Below, in pieces: positions 25,075-33,732 of a DNA stretch of 44,624 nt (its first letter is position 1; each line of letters opens with the position of its first letter). The stretch is from the NCBI RefSeq assembly GCF_029959445.1, contig NZ_JASCOR010000017.1, forward strand, positions 1 to 44,624. Direction: 5' to 3'. The notes under the pieces are model-generated. The model worked only from the letters and a program-made list of their open reading frames with translations. It made no database searches and was not told where the DNA came from. This DNA comes from Stenotrophomonas sp. PS02298 (GTDB taxonomy: Bacteria; Pseudomonadota; Gammaproteobacteria; Xanthomonadales; Xanthomonadaceae). The position numbers and the translations under genes are program-made.

Positions 25075-26301
25075 TCAAGGCACTGCGACCGGGTAGGAGC
25101 CGAGCACCTTGATCTGCGCCGAGTGCGACTTCAGCTCGGCCAGCGCGGCCTGCATTGATGCGTCTTCGATATGGCCGGCCAGGTCGATGAAGAAGCCGTA
25201 TTCCCACTTGGCCTGGTGCGATGGCCGCGATTCGATGCGGTTCATGCTGATGCCATGGCGCGCGAACGGGCTGAGTACGTCGAACAGCGCGCCGGGCTTG
25301 TCGTGGATGAAGACCAGCACCGAGGTACGGTCATGGCCCGACGACGGGAACAGCTGGCGGCCAATCACCAGGAAGCGCGTGGTGTTGTCCGCGTCGTTCT
25401 GGATCGGCTTGGTCACCACCTTTTTCAGGCCATAGACGTGCCCTGCACTCTCGCCACCGATGGCCGCTGCGTCTTCGGCGTTGCGGGCGCGACGGGCACC
25501 TTCGGAGTTGCTGGACACCGGCACCTTTTCGGTCTTGGGCAGGTTCGCCCGCAACCACGCCGAGGTCTGCATGAAGGCCTGCGGATGCGCGTAGATGCGC
25601 TCGATGTCTTCGATGCGGCCAGTGCGTGAAAGCAGGTACTGCTGCACGCGCAGCTCGACTTCGCCACAGATCTTGAGGTTGGAGGTCAGGAACATGTCCA
25701 GGGTGATCTGGATCGTGCCCTGCCCGGAATTCTCCACCGGCACCACGCCGAAATCGGCGTTGCCGTTTTCCACTTCCTGGAAGATTTCTTCGATATTGGC
25801 CAGCGGCAAACCCAGCGCCGAACGACCAAAGTGTTTGTGCGCGGCCTGCTGGGTGAACGAGCCTTCCGGGCCGAGGTAGCCGATCTTCAGCGGCTCCTGC
25901 TGGGCCAGGCAGGCCGACATGATTTCGCGATAGACGTGCACCAGCACTTCGTCACTGAGCGGGCCTTCGTTGCGGTCCACCACCATGCGCAGCACCTGTG
26001 CTTCGCGCTCCGGGCGGTAGTAGTCAACGGCTGCCGCGAGCTTGCCCTTGGCCTTGCCGACCTGATGGGCGAAGTTGGCCCGCTCGGCAATCAAGGCCTG
26101 GATGCTGCGATCGATCTGGTCGATCTTGGCGCGCACATCCGACAGTACCGGCTTGGCGACGGCCAGGGTCTCGGTGACCGCTTTCTTGCGGGCGGCCGTC
26201 TTCTTCACCGCAGCAGGCTTGCTCGCGGCTTTCTTGGCGGCAGGTTTGGCTGCGGTGGCCGGCTTGGCCTTGCTGGCGGTCTTGCTTGGCTTGGTCGCCA
26301 T
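25075..26301 (-). CDS. pheA: bifunctional chorismate mutase / prephenate dehydratase (P-protein)
   Basis: It converts chorismate to prephenate and then to phenylpyruvate, committing flux to phenylalanine. The 408-residue protein has a chorismate mutase domain at about 54-135 (RAKIDQIDRSIQALIAERA). The dehydratase domain is at about 138-315 (IGYLGPEGSFTQQAA, VPVENSGQGTI, with the catalytic TTRF as NTTRFLVIGR). The ACT domain at about 325-400 has GALFDVLSPFA and ESRP, which bind feedback phenylalanine. Residues 1-50 are an unusual Lys/Ala/Pro tail resembling histone H1 or AlgP repeats. It starts 50 bases after serC. Confidence 0.96.
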   Translation of the reverse strand: MATKPSKTASKAKPATAAKPAAKKAASKPAAVKKTAARKKAVTETLAVAKPVLSDVRAKIDQIDRSIQALIAERANFAHQVGKAKGKLAAAVDYYRPEREAQVLRMVVDRNEGPLSDEVLVHVYREIMSACLAQQEPLKIGYLGPEGSFTQQAAHKHFGRSALGLPLANIEEIFQEVENGNADFGVVPVENSGQGTIQITLDMFLTSNLKICGEVELRVQQYLLSRTGRIEDIERIYAHPQAFMQTSAWLRANLPKTEKVPVSSNSEGARRARNAEDAAAIGGESAGHVYGLKKVVTKPIQNDADNTTRFLVIGRQLFPSSGHDRTSVLVFIHDKPGALFDVLSPFARHGISMNRIESRPSHQAKWEYGFFIDLAGHIEDASMQAALAELKSHSAQIKVLGSYPVAVP

Positions 26302-26351
26302 GGAATCGTCTACCTGTTACAGGCCGGCGCAACGCGCACGGCGGGAGTGGT

Positions 26352-27437
26352 TCAACCGTTGCGCTGCTGGAAATCACGCATGAACGCTGCCAGCGCCTGC
26401 GCACCTTCCAGCGGCATGGCGTTGTACAGCGAAGCGCGGATACCACCGACAGCCTTGTGACCTTTCAGCGCCAGCAAGCCGGCTGCCTTGGACTCGCTGA
26501 CAAAGCGCGCATTGAGCTCGTCACTGGGCAGGAAGAACGGAATGTTCATCCGCGAACGCACAGCCGCAGCCACTTCGTTGCGATAGAAGCCGCCGGAGCC
26601 ATCAATGGCGTCGTACACCGCCGACGACTTGGCAAGACTCAGCTTGGCAAAGGCTTCCACACCGCCCTGGGCCAGCATCCACTTGAACATCAGCCCGGCC
26701 AGGTACCAGTTCCAGGTCGGCGGTGTGTTCAACATCGAATCGCGAGCGACATGCGAGCGGTAATCGAAGATATCGGCACGCGGCTGGCCGGCGCGTTCCA
26801 GCAGGTCGCGGCGGATGATGACCACGGCGATACCCACCGGGCCAAGGTTCTTCTGCGCGCCGGCATAGATCACGCCATAACGCGACACATCAATCGGCTC
26901 GGAGGCGATCGACGAGCTGAAGTCGGCGATCAGCGGCACGCCGCCAACATCCGGAACATCGCGGAACTCGATGCCGTGGATGGTTTCGTTGGCAGTGATG
27001 TGCACGTACGCCGCATCGTCCGACAGCTGCCATTGCGAGCGCGCCGGGATATCCCGATAGCCACTGGCCTCACCGCTGGCGGCGATGTTGACGTCGACAT
27101 AGGGCTGGGCCTGCTTGACCGCAGTCTTGCCCCAGTGGCCACTGACCACGTAGTCCACGCGTTGGCCCGGGCTGGCGAAGTTCAGCGGCAGCAGTGCCTG
27201 CTGGGTGGTGGCACCGCCACCGAGGAACAGCACCGCGTAATCGTCGGGAATACCGATCAGGTGGCGCAGATCAGCTTCGGCCTCGGCCGCCACGGCCATG
27301 AAATCGGCGCTGCGATGGCTGATCTCGACAATGGACGCACCTACGCCATTCCATTCCAACATTTCCGCCTGCGCCTGACGCAGGACCGATTCCGGCAATG
27401 TCGCAGGGCCGGCACTGAAATTGAATGCGCGCGTCAT
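26352..27437 (-). CDS. serC: phosphoserine aminotransferase
   Basis: SerC is a PLP enzyme of serine synthesis (3-phosphohydroxypyruvate to phosphoserine) and also acts in pyridoxal phosphate synthesis. The 361-residue protein starts [15 protein letters not shown], typical of the family. The PLP lysine is K196 in [13 protein letters not shown], and [13 protein letters not shown] is the conserved C-terminal block. The ATG at 27437 gives the standard length; the frame is open 26 codons upstream, but that part is not SerC-like. The serC-pheA-aroA order is common in gammaproteobacteria. Confidence 0.97.
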   Translation of the reverse strand: MTRAFNFSAGPATLPESVLRQAQAEMLEWNGVGASIVEISHRSADFMAVAAEAEADLRHLIGIPDDYAVLFLGGGATTQQALLPLNFASPGQRVDYVVSGHWGKTAVKQAQPYVDVNIAASGEASGYRDIPARSQWQLSDDAAYVHITANETIHGIEFRDVPDVGGVPLIADFSSSIASEPIDVSRYGVIYAGAQKNLGPVGIAVVIIRRDLLERAGQPRADIFDYRSHVARDSMLNTPPTWNWYLAGLMFKWMLAQGGVEAFAKLSLAKSSAVYDAIDGSGGFYRNEVAAAVRSRMNIPFFLPSDELNARFVSESKAAGLLALKGHKAVGGIRASLYNAMPLEGAQALAAFMRDFQQRNG

Positions 27438-27577
27438 GTCACACCTGTTGAGCAGAACCCCTAGTATGCCGCAGCGCAACAGCCTTGGGCCATCCGGAAA
27501 AGGTTGCATCTGCACCCATTTCGGACCGCTGTTTCAGTGCTGCCCATGCGTCGGGCAAACGCCACCGGAACCGGTGC

Positions 27578-28390
27578 TCAGCGTGCCCCGAACAGCAACA
27601 AGCCGCTGATCGCCGCACCCAGCAGCAAGGCACTGAGCAGCAGCCACGGCCAACGCCGCGGCAGCCTGGGCTTGGCCGGTACCGGCGTCGATGGCTTGAG
27701 TGCAACCGGCTCGTCATCCTCCTCCTGCGGGAACGCCACACTGGCCGAGGCCGGGCCCAGCGGGACTTCCAGGACAAAGCGGTGGTTGCCCTCGAACACC
27801 ACCTGGTCGCCGGCCTGTAGCCAGCAATGGCGGGTGATCACGCCATTGACCAGGCTGCCGTCGGCCGAGCCCAGATCGCGCAGCAGAACCTTGTCACCGT
27901 GCCGTTCGAAACGGGCATGACGCGCGGCGAAGGCCGGGTCGTCGATGAGAATGTCGCTGGCCGGATCACTGCCGATGACGCGCGGCGTGTCCAGGGTAAA
28001 GCTGCGGCCGTGATGGCGGCCACCTACCCCGCGCAACAGCACCCGCAGGTCGTCGCCAGCATCAGTCGGGGCTTCAGGGGGATGCGCCACCTGCTCGCAG
28101 TCGCCACGCAGCAGCATTTCCGCGCCGTCGGCATATACCGAATCACCTGCGCGCAGCAGCGCCATGCGCCGCACCGGACGGCCGTTGACATGGATGCCGC
28201 GGCCGCCATTGGCAACCTGCAACCAGACCCCGCGCTGATCGGTACAGAACTGCGCCAACAGCAATGGGCCAACACTGCCGTCGCCCAAGCGGACTTGACC
28301 CGAGGCGTGGCGCACAATGCGCTGGACACCCGGCATCAATGACTGATCCGGCTGCTGACGATTACTGAAATGGACTTGCAGAGTGCGCAC
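27578..28390 (-). CDS. FHA-domain protein with C-terminal membrane anchor
   Basis: FHA domains bind phosphothreonine. The 270-residue protein has a diverged FHA-like N-terminal half (about 30-95: RLGDGSVGPLLL, GGRGIHVNGRPV). A good FHA domain lies at about 115-210, with RVIGSDPASDILIDD, RHARFERHGD and DLGSADGSLVNG. A Pro-rich linker leads to one membrane helix at 246-266 (WPWLLLSALLLGAAISGLLL) ending FGAR. It would sit on the inner membrane facing the cytoplasm. No kinase, phosphatase or secretion gene is adjacent. The GTG start lacks a clear ribosome site, so the N-terminus is uncertain. Confidence 0.85.
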   Translation of the reverse strand: MRTLQVHFSNRQQPDQSLMPGVQRIVRHASGQVRLGDGSVGPLLLAQFCTDQRGVWLQVANGGRGIHVNGRPVRRMALLRAGDSVYADGAEMLLRGDCEQVAHPPEAPTDAGDDLRVLLRGVGGRHHGRSFTLDTPRVIGSDPASDILIDDPAFAARHARFERHGDKVLLRDLGSADGSLVNGVITRHCWLQAGDQVVFEGNHRFVLEVPLGPASASVAFPQEEDDEPVALKPSTPVPAKPRLPRRWPWLLLSALLLGAAISGLLLFGAR

Positions 28391-28509
28391 CGGCAGCAGA
28401 CTAGCAGGTCATCCGGTCATGCAGAAGGTGTACGCAAGGCTTGGACTACGCCGCGCCGGTCCGCACAATGGCGCATCTTTCTTACAAACAGCAGTCCAGG
28501 CCATACGCC

Positions 28510-28785
28510 ATGTCCACCATTGATATCCAGCACGCCCATTCCCTGTCCGATGACAAGGCCCGCACCGCCATCGCCGAAGTCGCGGAAAAACTGCAGGAGC
28601 GCTTCGACGTGGCCACCCGCTGGGACGGCCCAGTGCTGCACTTCAACCGTTCCGGTGTGGACGGCGCCATCGAGCTGCTGCCGGGTGCGGTGCGGGTCAA
28701 GGCCGAGCTGGGCTTCCTGCTGTCGGCAATGAAAGGCATGGTGGAGTCCGAAATTCAACGCGTGCTGACCGACAAGCTCGGCTGA
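28510..28785 (+). CDS. polyhydroxyalkanoate-system small protein (PHA granule region family)
   Basis: The 91-residue protein matches the short family found near phasin genes (PHA_gran_rgn type). It has IQHAHSLSDDKARTAIAEVA, a central WDGPVLHFNRSGVDGAIELL and VKAELGFLLSAMKGMVESEI near the end. Its exact role in granules is not known. The ATG at 28510 gives the family-like N-terminus; an upstream reading adds 23 unrelated residues. It lies 79 bases before a phasin-like gene in the same direction, which supports the family call. No PHA synthase gene is in the window. Confidence 0.82.
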   Translation: MSTIDIQHAHSLSDDKARTAIAEVAEKLQERFDVATRWDGPVLHFNRSGVDGAIELLPGAVRVKAELGFLLSAMKGMVESEIQRVLTDKLG

Positions 28786-28864
28786 GCAGGCACCGTCACA
28801 CAACTCGAGCCGCCAAGCCGTTACGGTGTAGCTGAACTCTTCAACCCCGCACAGGAGCATCGTC

Positions 28865-29329
28865 ATGACCACCTACGAGCAACGCCCGGAAGACGAGGAC
28901 GACACCACTGGCGCGCAAGGCCAGGCCGAGCGCTTGACCAGGAAGGTGACCGAGTCGGCCCAGCAGGTCTGGCTGGCCGGTCTGGGCGCGCTATCGCGTG
29001 CGCAGGCCGAGGGCAGCAAACTGTTCGACACCCTGGTCAAGGAAGGCCAGGACAGCGAAGCCCGTTCCCGCGAGCAGTCGCGCAAAGGCGAAAGCCTGCG
29101 CGACACCGTGGAGAACACCCTGGGCCAGGCCCGCGAGCGCGCCGCCGGTACCTGGGACAAGGTCGAAAAATCATTTGAAGACCAGGTCCACAACGTGCTG
29201 CGACGCATGGACATCCCCTCGCGCTCGGACATCGAGGCGCTGAACGACCGCCTGGACGCCCTTAACCGCCGCCTTACCCGGGCCGAGAGCCGCGCCGCGC
29301 ACGACGGGCAGCACGCTGAAGACCAATGA
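28865..29329 (+). CDS. phasin-family (PhaI/PhaF-type) granule-associated protein
   Basis: The 154-residue protein is highly charged and predicted helical. The phasin-like stretch is ESAQQVWLAGLGALSRAQAEG followed by KLFDTLVKEGQ, and the C-terminus has the family pattern VLRRMDIPSRSDIEALNDRL before a short coiled coil (LDALNRRLTRAE). Phasins coat polyhydroxyalkanoate granules. It lacks the long Lys/Ala/Pro histone-like tail of PhaF. AGGAG at 28853-28857 precedes the ATG. A structured, T-ended element at 29366-29427 probably ends its transcript. Confidence 0.87.
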   Translation: MTTYEQRPEDEDDTTGAQGQAERLTRKVTESAQQVWLAGLGALSRAQAEGSKLFDTLVKEGQDSEARSREQSRKGESLRDTVENTLGQARERAAGTWDKVEKSFEDQVHNVLRRMDIPSRSDIEALNDRLDALNRRLTRAESRAAHDGQHAEDQ

Positions 29330-29365
29330 TGTTGCAAAGCAGCATTGGTTGAGCAAGAATCAATC

Positions 29366-29427
29366 ACCCGCCAGCAGTACCGCGCCGTAAGTCTCCCTCC
29401 CCTCACGGCATCGGATGGCGGGTTTTT
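29366..29427 (+). terminator. long nested stem-loop ending in a T run
   Basis: An outer stem ACCCGCCA/TGGCGGGT (29366-29373 with 29416-29423) encloses 42 bases with a second stem GCCGT/ACGGC (29384-29388 with 29405-29409). It is followed by TTTTT overlapping its end. It probably terminates the phasin operon. The loop is longer than usual for a simple terminator. Confidence 0.5.
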
Positions 29428-29550
29428 CATGCCTGCGATTTGCCCAGGCGGCCGAAATCCGGGTTTCGGACCTGCCAGCGAGCGATAATCCGCTGTTCAC
29501 CGCGCCGCTCACGCAGCAACAGACGGCGGCCGCAAACGCTGGAGACACGC

Positions 29551-30369
29551 ATGCACACCCCGTACCCGGATCCTGATCCCGGCACCCAGACCCGGCACGC
29601 CCTGCACGGCCACTACCCACGTGCCGAGACCGTGGATGACTTCCGCCGAAATCTGGCACTGGTCCACGAGCGCATCGATGCGGCCTGTCAACGTGTCGGC
29701 CGCGATCCGGTCGGCGTGCGACTGCTGCCGGTCAGCAAGACCATCGACGAAGCCCATATCCGCCTTGCCTATCAGGCCGGTTGCCGCGTGCTGGGCGAGA
29801 ACAAAGTGCAGGAGGCCCACCACAAGTGGGAGGCCATGCAGGACCTTGGCGACCTGCGCTGGTCGGTGATCGGCCACCTGCAGACCAACAAGGCCAAGCT
29901 GGTGGCGCGTTTCGCCGACGAATTCCAGGCCCTGGACAGCCTGCGTCTGGCCGAAACCCTTGAACGTCGGCTGCAGGCCGAAGGCCGCTCGCTGGACGTG
30001 TTCGTGCAGGTGAACAGCTCCAACGAGACCAGCAAATACGGCTTGGCACCCGAAGCGGTCGCCGGTTTCCTGCAGGCCCTGCCACGCTCCGGCGCGTTGC
30101 GGGTCCGTGGCCTGATGACCCTGGCCCTGTTCTCCGCCGAGCCGGCGCAGGTCCGGGCCTGCTTCGTTCGCCTGCGTGAGCTGCGCGATCAGCTGCGCCA
30201 GCACGCACCTGCCCACATCGGGCTGGATGAGCTGTCGATGGGCATGTCCGGGGACTTCGAGATCGCCATCGAGGAAGGTGCAAGCGTGGTCCGGGTCGGT
30301 CAGGCCATCTTTGGCGCGCGGGCGCTACCCGACAGCCATTACTGGCCGGCGACAACGCCTGCGGATTAA
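29551..30369 (+). CDS. yggS: YggS/PLPBP-family pyridoxal-phosphate homeostasis protein
   Basis: This is a PLP-binding barrel protein that buffers vitamin B6 and affects amino-acid pools; it has no known enzymatic reaction. The 272-residue protein has the PLP lysine K63 in RLLPVSKTIDEA. It also has LGENKVQEAHHKWEAM, WSVIGHLQTNKAK, VNSSNETSKYGL, SMGMSGDFEIAIEEGA and VRVGQAIFGAR, all characteristic. GGAGA at 29541-29545 fixes the ATG. The N-terminus is about 25 residues longer than the E. coli protein. It is followed by an 89-base gap and then the Mrr-like gene. Confidence 0.93.
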   Translation: MHTPYPDPDPGTQTRHALHGHYPRAETVDDFRRNLALVHERIDAACQRVGRDPVGVRLLPVSKTIDEAHIRLAYQAGCRVLGENKVQEAHHKWEAMQDLGDLRWSVIGHLQTNKAKLVARFADEFQALDSLRLAETLERRLQAEGRSLDVFVQVNSSNETSKYGLAPEAVAGFLQALPRSGALRVRGLMTLALFSAEPAQVRACFVRLRELRDQLRQHAPAHIGLDELSMGMSGDFEIAIEEGASVVRVGQAIFGARALPDSHYWPATTPAD

Positions 30370-30458
30370 TTCACGGGCGCAGTTCAAAAAGGCGAAGTCA
30401 GCCTGCTCTTACGGTCGTCAGGGAAGATAGACTGGGCGCCATCTATAGGCTTTCAGGT

Positions 30459-31475
30459 ATGTCGATGTTTTCGTGGATTCTGGCCCTGTTGCTTGCGTTG
30501 CTCTTGTGGGGCCTGGCTTCTGCATACCTCTGGTTGGTCGCCCGCCGTCAAACCGAGCGCCAGCATGGCCTGGCCGCATTGGCTGGCATGCGCTGGCGCG
30601 AGTTTTCCCGCATCGTGCACCAGGCCATGGCCGAGCAGCGCGACCTGCACCCGCTGACCGACGACGATGAAAACGACCGCGGCACCAGCAGCGATTTCCT
30701 GCTGCAGCGCGGCGGCCAGCGCTGGCTTGTATCGTGCAAGCACGGCCGCGCCTACCGCTTCGATGCGACTGCCATCCATGAGCTTGCCTCGGCCATCAGC
30801 CTGACCGGCGCCGCTGGCGGCCTGCTGATCACCGAAGGTCACGTTGAGCGCGACGGCCTGGCCGAGGCGGAAAAGCACTCGATCGAAATCATCGATGCGC
30901 GTCAGTTGTGGGAGCTGCTCAAGCCCTATATGCCCACCGAAGCGCACGAGACAGTCACTGGCATCGCCCGCCGCGAAGCGGTCCGTCACACAGGCATTGC
31001 CGGATTGGCGGCAGCCACCCTGGGCCTGCTTGCCGGCATGGGCTACATGACCATGCAAGGTGATTCCCCAGCAGCTGCGCCAATCGCCACGGCACCGCAG
31101 GTTGTCGCCGCACCAACTGCCGAACCGGCAGCTGCAGCCGAGCCTGCCGCTGAACCCAGCAACGCCAAGCCTGCCGCCGCCGCAACGAGCGCCGCTCACC
31201 CGGGCGACCTTGTGCAGGACCCGGACGCCGCCACCTTGCTGCGCTACCAGCAATCCGTTTCAAAAGCCCTGGCCGGCACTTCCGGCGTGGTCAGCGGCAT
31301 CTGGTTGACCCGCTCCACCCTGTCGGTGGAACGCAGTGGCGATGACGCCCAGGTGTGGCCGCTGATCTGCCAGCAGCTGCAGCGCTACCCGGCACTGCGC
31401 ACCACCCGCGTGCAGCTCAACCCGCGTCCCGGCGTGGATGAGCCGGTGCGCTGGCGGCAGTGCAGCACCATCTGA
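30459..31475 (+). CDS. membrane protein with Mrr-like restriction endonuclease fold
   Basis: The 338-residue protein has a membrane helix at 5-27 followed by positive residues (ARRQTER). A PD-(D/E)XK-like domain at about 40-170 reads GTSSDFLLQRGGQRWLVSCK then GAAGGLLITEGHVERDGLAEA and IEIIDARQLWELL, the pattern of the Mrr catalytic family (acid followed by x-x-x-K in VSCK). A second helix lies at about 175-198, then an Ala/Pro linker and a C-terminal domain of about 80 residues that I do not recognise. By the positive-inside rule the nuclease-like domain would be cytoplasmic and the C-terminus periplasmic. Substrate and activity are unknown. Confidence 0.72.
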   Translation: MSMFSWILALLLALLLWGLASAYLWLVARRQTERQHGLAALAGMRWREFSRIVHQAMAEQRDLHPLTDDDENDRGTSSDFLLQRGGQRWLVSCKHGRAYRFDATAIHELASAISLTGAAGGLLITEGHVERDGLAEAEKHSIEIIDARQLWELLKPYMPTEAHETVTGIARREAVRHTGIAGLAAATLGLLAGMGYMTMQGDSPAAAPIATAPQVVAAPTAEPAAAAEPAAEPSNAKPAAAATSAAHPGDLVQDPDAATLLRYQQSVSKALAGTSGVVSGIWLTRSTLSVERSGDDAQVWPLICQQLQRYPALRTTRVQLNPRPGVDEPVRWRQCSTI

Positions 31476-31487
31476 GAGTCAGCAGCT

Positions 31488-31514
31488 TCCAGCCAGGCCA
31501 TTGGCTTGGCTGGA
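31488..31514. terminator. terminator-like hairpin between convergent genes
   Basis: A 12-base-pair stem (TCCAGCCAGGCC with GGCTTGGCTGGA, one G-T pair, loop ATT) lies between the Mrr-like gene and the convergent hutC. No T run follows on either strand, so terminator function is plausible but not certain. Confidence 0.4.
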
Positions 31515-31549
31515 GATTGAATCGGACGGATTGAATCAAACGCGCAGAA

Positions 31550-32278
31550 TCAGCGTGCTCCCGGCGCGAAGCGGGCAATCAGGTCGTAGGCATCGCCGAG
31601 GAACATCTGCCGGACCCAGGTGATGGGCAGTTCGCCACGCCAGGTCTGGCGGTCGATGACCAGGCAAGCCGTGCCCACCGCAACCTTCAGCAATGCAGCT
31701 TCGTCAGCGGTCGCGGCCACCGCGCTGATGCGATGCTGTCCGCGCGTCCATGACACGTTCTGCAGCAGCCAGCTGCCCGGCGCATGGATGGAGAAATCCA
31801 CCTTCAAGGTTTCCGGCACCGCTTCGGGATTGATCAACCGGCGCTCCAACGCCAGCGGCTTGCCGTCAGCCAGGTGCAGGCAGCGCATCGCCAGCAGCTT
31901 GCCGTCACCTACCAGTTGCAGCTCTTCGACCGAGGTTTCCCTGGCCTTGCGGTGCGCGCGTTCCAGCAACTGGAAACCGTACTCGTGGCCGCGGTCGGTG
32001 ACCGCCACTTCGATGTCGGGGATTTCCAGCGCCACCTGCTCCAGGTGCGGCGGCTGCCGTGCAACGAAGGAACCTGCGCGACGGCGGCGTTCGATCATGC
32101 CGCTCTCGGCCAGCGCGGTCAGCACCTTGTTCACCGTCATCCGCGAGCAACCGTACTGTTCCATCAACTCGTGTTCGAACGGAATACGGAAGCCAGGCTC
32201 CCATTCGCCGCTGAGGATGCGGCCTTCGATGTCACTGCGGATGCGGTGATTGAGGGTGGGAGCTTTCTTGCCCTTCAC
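31550..32278 (-). CDS. hutC: histidine utilisation repressor HutC (GntR family)
   Basis: HutC represses hut genes and releases DNA when it binds urocanate. The 242-residue protein has a GntR winged helix-turn-helix at about 8-75 (LNHRIRSDIEGRILSGEWEPG, CSRMTVNKVLTALAESGMIE). A UTRA ligand domain at about 95-240 ends TWVRQMFLGDAYDLIARF. The GTG start has AGGAAA six bases upstream. It lies 42 bases downstream of hutF in the same direction and is probably co-transcribed, giving autoregulation through the operator at 33721-33732. Confidence 0.93.
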   Translation of the reverse strand: MKGKKAPTLNHRIRSDIEGRILSGEWEPGFRIPFEHELMEQYGCSRMTVNKVLTALAESGMIERRRRAGSFVARQPPHLEQVALEIPDIEVAVTDRGHEYGFQLLERAHRKARETSVEELQLVGDGKLLAMRCLHLADGKPLALERRLINPEAVPETLKVDFSIHAPGSWLLQNVSWTRGQHRISAVAATADEAALLKVAVGTACLVIDRQTWRGELPITWVRQMFLGDAYDLIARFAPGAR

Positions 32279-32320
32279 TCGGGTTTCCTGAAAGAGACGG
32301 TGTCTGGCCGATAACCGACC

Positions 32321-33694
32321 TTAGCCCAGTATCCGCGCAAGCGCGGCACGGTAACGCGCGCTGATCGCATCGCGGTTCACGTGGCGACCATCGCGGACCA
32401 GGGCCCGACCGTTGCGCCAGACGCTGCGAAGGGCGCCATTACGTGCGGCGAACAGCCAGCTGTCAAGCAAGGCGTCACCGCTGCGATTGAGCAGGGCCGG
32501 ATGCTCGGCATCCAGTTCCAGCAGATCAGCAGCAGCACCCACGCTCAAACCCGCCTGTACACCCAACGCCTGTGCGCCCCCCTCCCCTGCCTGCTGATAG
32601 AGCCAGCGGCCACTGGACAGATCGCCCGGCGAAAGTACATTTCGGCCCCGTAGCTGCAGGCGTTGACCGTATTCGAGCAGACGCAGCTCCTCGGCCGCAT
32701 CGATCAATACATTGGAATCGGAACCGACGCCGAAGCGACCGCCGACCCGCACGAACTCGCGCATCGGGAACAGGCCGTCACCCAGATTGGCCTCGGTGAT
32801 CGGGCACAGGCCGACCACCGCACCACTGTCCGCCATCAACTGCACCTCTTTGTCGTTGACGTGGGTAGCGTGCACCAGGCACCAACGCGCATCGACAGCA
32901 GCATTGGCATACAGCCATTCGACCGGTCGCTGACCGCTCCAGGCAAGGCAGGCATCGACTTCGCGGGTCTGCTCGGCAATATGGATATGGATCGGGCCCG
33001 GTGCCAATGCAACCAACGCCTGTAATTCTTCCGGCGTGCTTGCGCGCAGGCTGTGTGGTGCCAGCCCCAGCACCGCATCGGGCGTGTCTGCCAGGGCGCG
33101 TTTGCAGCCTTCAAGCAGGTCCGCAAAACCATCGATGTCGTGCAGGAAGCGCCGTTGCGCCGGTGTTGGTGCGGCTCCGCCAAAGTCGCTGTGCGCGTAG
33201 AACACCGGCAGCAGGGTCAGGCCCAGACCGGTTTCATCCGCCCCCGCCGCGACCCGTACCGACATTTCCGCATGGTCGGCGTAGCGGCTGCCGTTTTCAG
33301 TGTGGTGCAGATAGTGGAACTCGCCGACGCGGGTGAAGCCGCTTTCCAGCATCTCCATGTACGCCTGCGCGGCAATGGCCTGGAAGGTCTCCGGGTCCAG
33401 GCGGTCCAGGAACCGGTACATCAGTTCGCGCCAGCTCCAGAAGCTGTCGCCGGAGCGCCCACCAACCTCGGTAAGCCCGGCCATCGCCCGCTGGAAGGCA
33501 TGACTGTGCAGGTTGCCCAGGCCCGGGACCACCACGTCCAGACGCTGCGACTGGCCGTCCCAGACTTCGCCGGCAACCACCGCGGTGATGCGACCGGCAA
33601 CGCTCTCGATACGCACATCCTGCGCCCAGCCCTGCGGCAACAAGGCGTGGGCCGCGTGGAAACGAACCGTTGGGGCTGGCTTGATCGTTGTCAC
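32321..33694 (-). CDS. hutF: formimidoylglutamate deiminase HutF
   Basis: HutF hydrolyses N-formimino-glutamate to N-formyl-glutamate and ammonia, the first step of the two-step HutF-HutG branch. The 457-residue amidohydrolase has metal ligands in LGNLHSHAFQRAMAG, HIHIAEQTREVDACL (His ligand) and VHATHVND, and the catalytic Asp in GVGSDSNVLI. The GTG start has GGAGAG about six bases upstream. It is divergent from hutI across a 57-base region with the HutC operator. Confidence 0.95.
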   Translation of the reverse strand: MTTIKPAPTVRFHAAHALLPQGWAQDVRIESVAGRITAVVAGEVWDGQSQRLDVVVPGLGNLHSHAFQRAMAGLTEVGGRSGDSFWSWRELMYRFLDRLDPETFQAIAAQAYMEMLESGFTRVGEFHYLHHTENGSRYADHAEMSVRVAAGADETGLGLTLLPVFYAHSDFGGAAPTPAQRRFLHDIDGFADLLEGCKRALADTPDAVLGLAPHSLRASTPEELQALVALAPGPIHIHIAEQTREVDACLAWSGQRPVEWLYANAAVDARWCLVHATHVNDKEVQLMADSGAVVGLCPITEANLGDGLFPMREFVRVGGRFGVGSDSNVLIDAAEELRLLEYGQRLQLRGRNVLSPGDLSSGRWLYQQAGEGGAQALGVQAGLSVGAAADLLELDAEHPALLNRSGDALLDSWLFAARNGALRSVWRNGRALVRDGRHVNRDAISARYRAALARILG

Positions 33695-33720
33695 TGGACA
33701 CTCTCCGATGGTCGCCGTTA

Positions 33721-33732
33721 TTGTATATACAA
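33721..33732. promoter_or_regulatory. HutC operator between hutF and hutI
   Basis: TTGTATATACAA is a perfect 12-base palindrome, matching the core of HutC sites in Pseudomonas (TTGTATxTACAA type). It is centrally placed in the 57-base gap between divergent hutF and hutI. Its TATATA core could also serve as a -10 element in either direction, so one bound repressor could control both transcripts. Confidence 0.75.
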
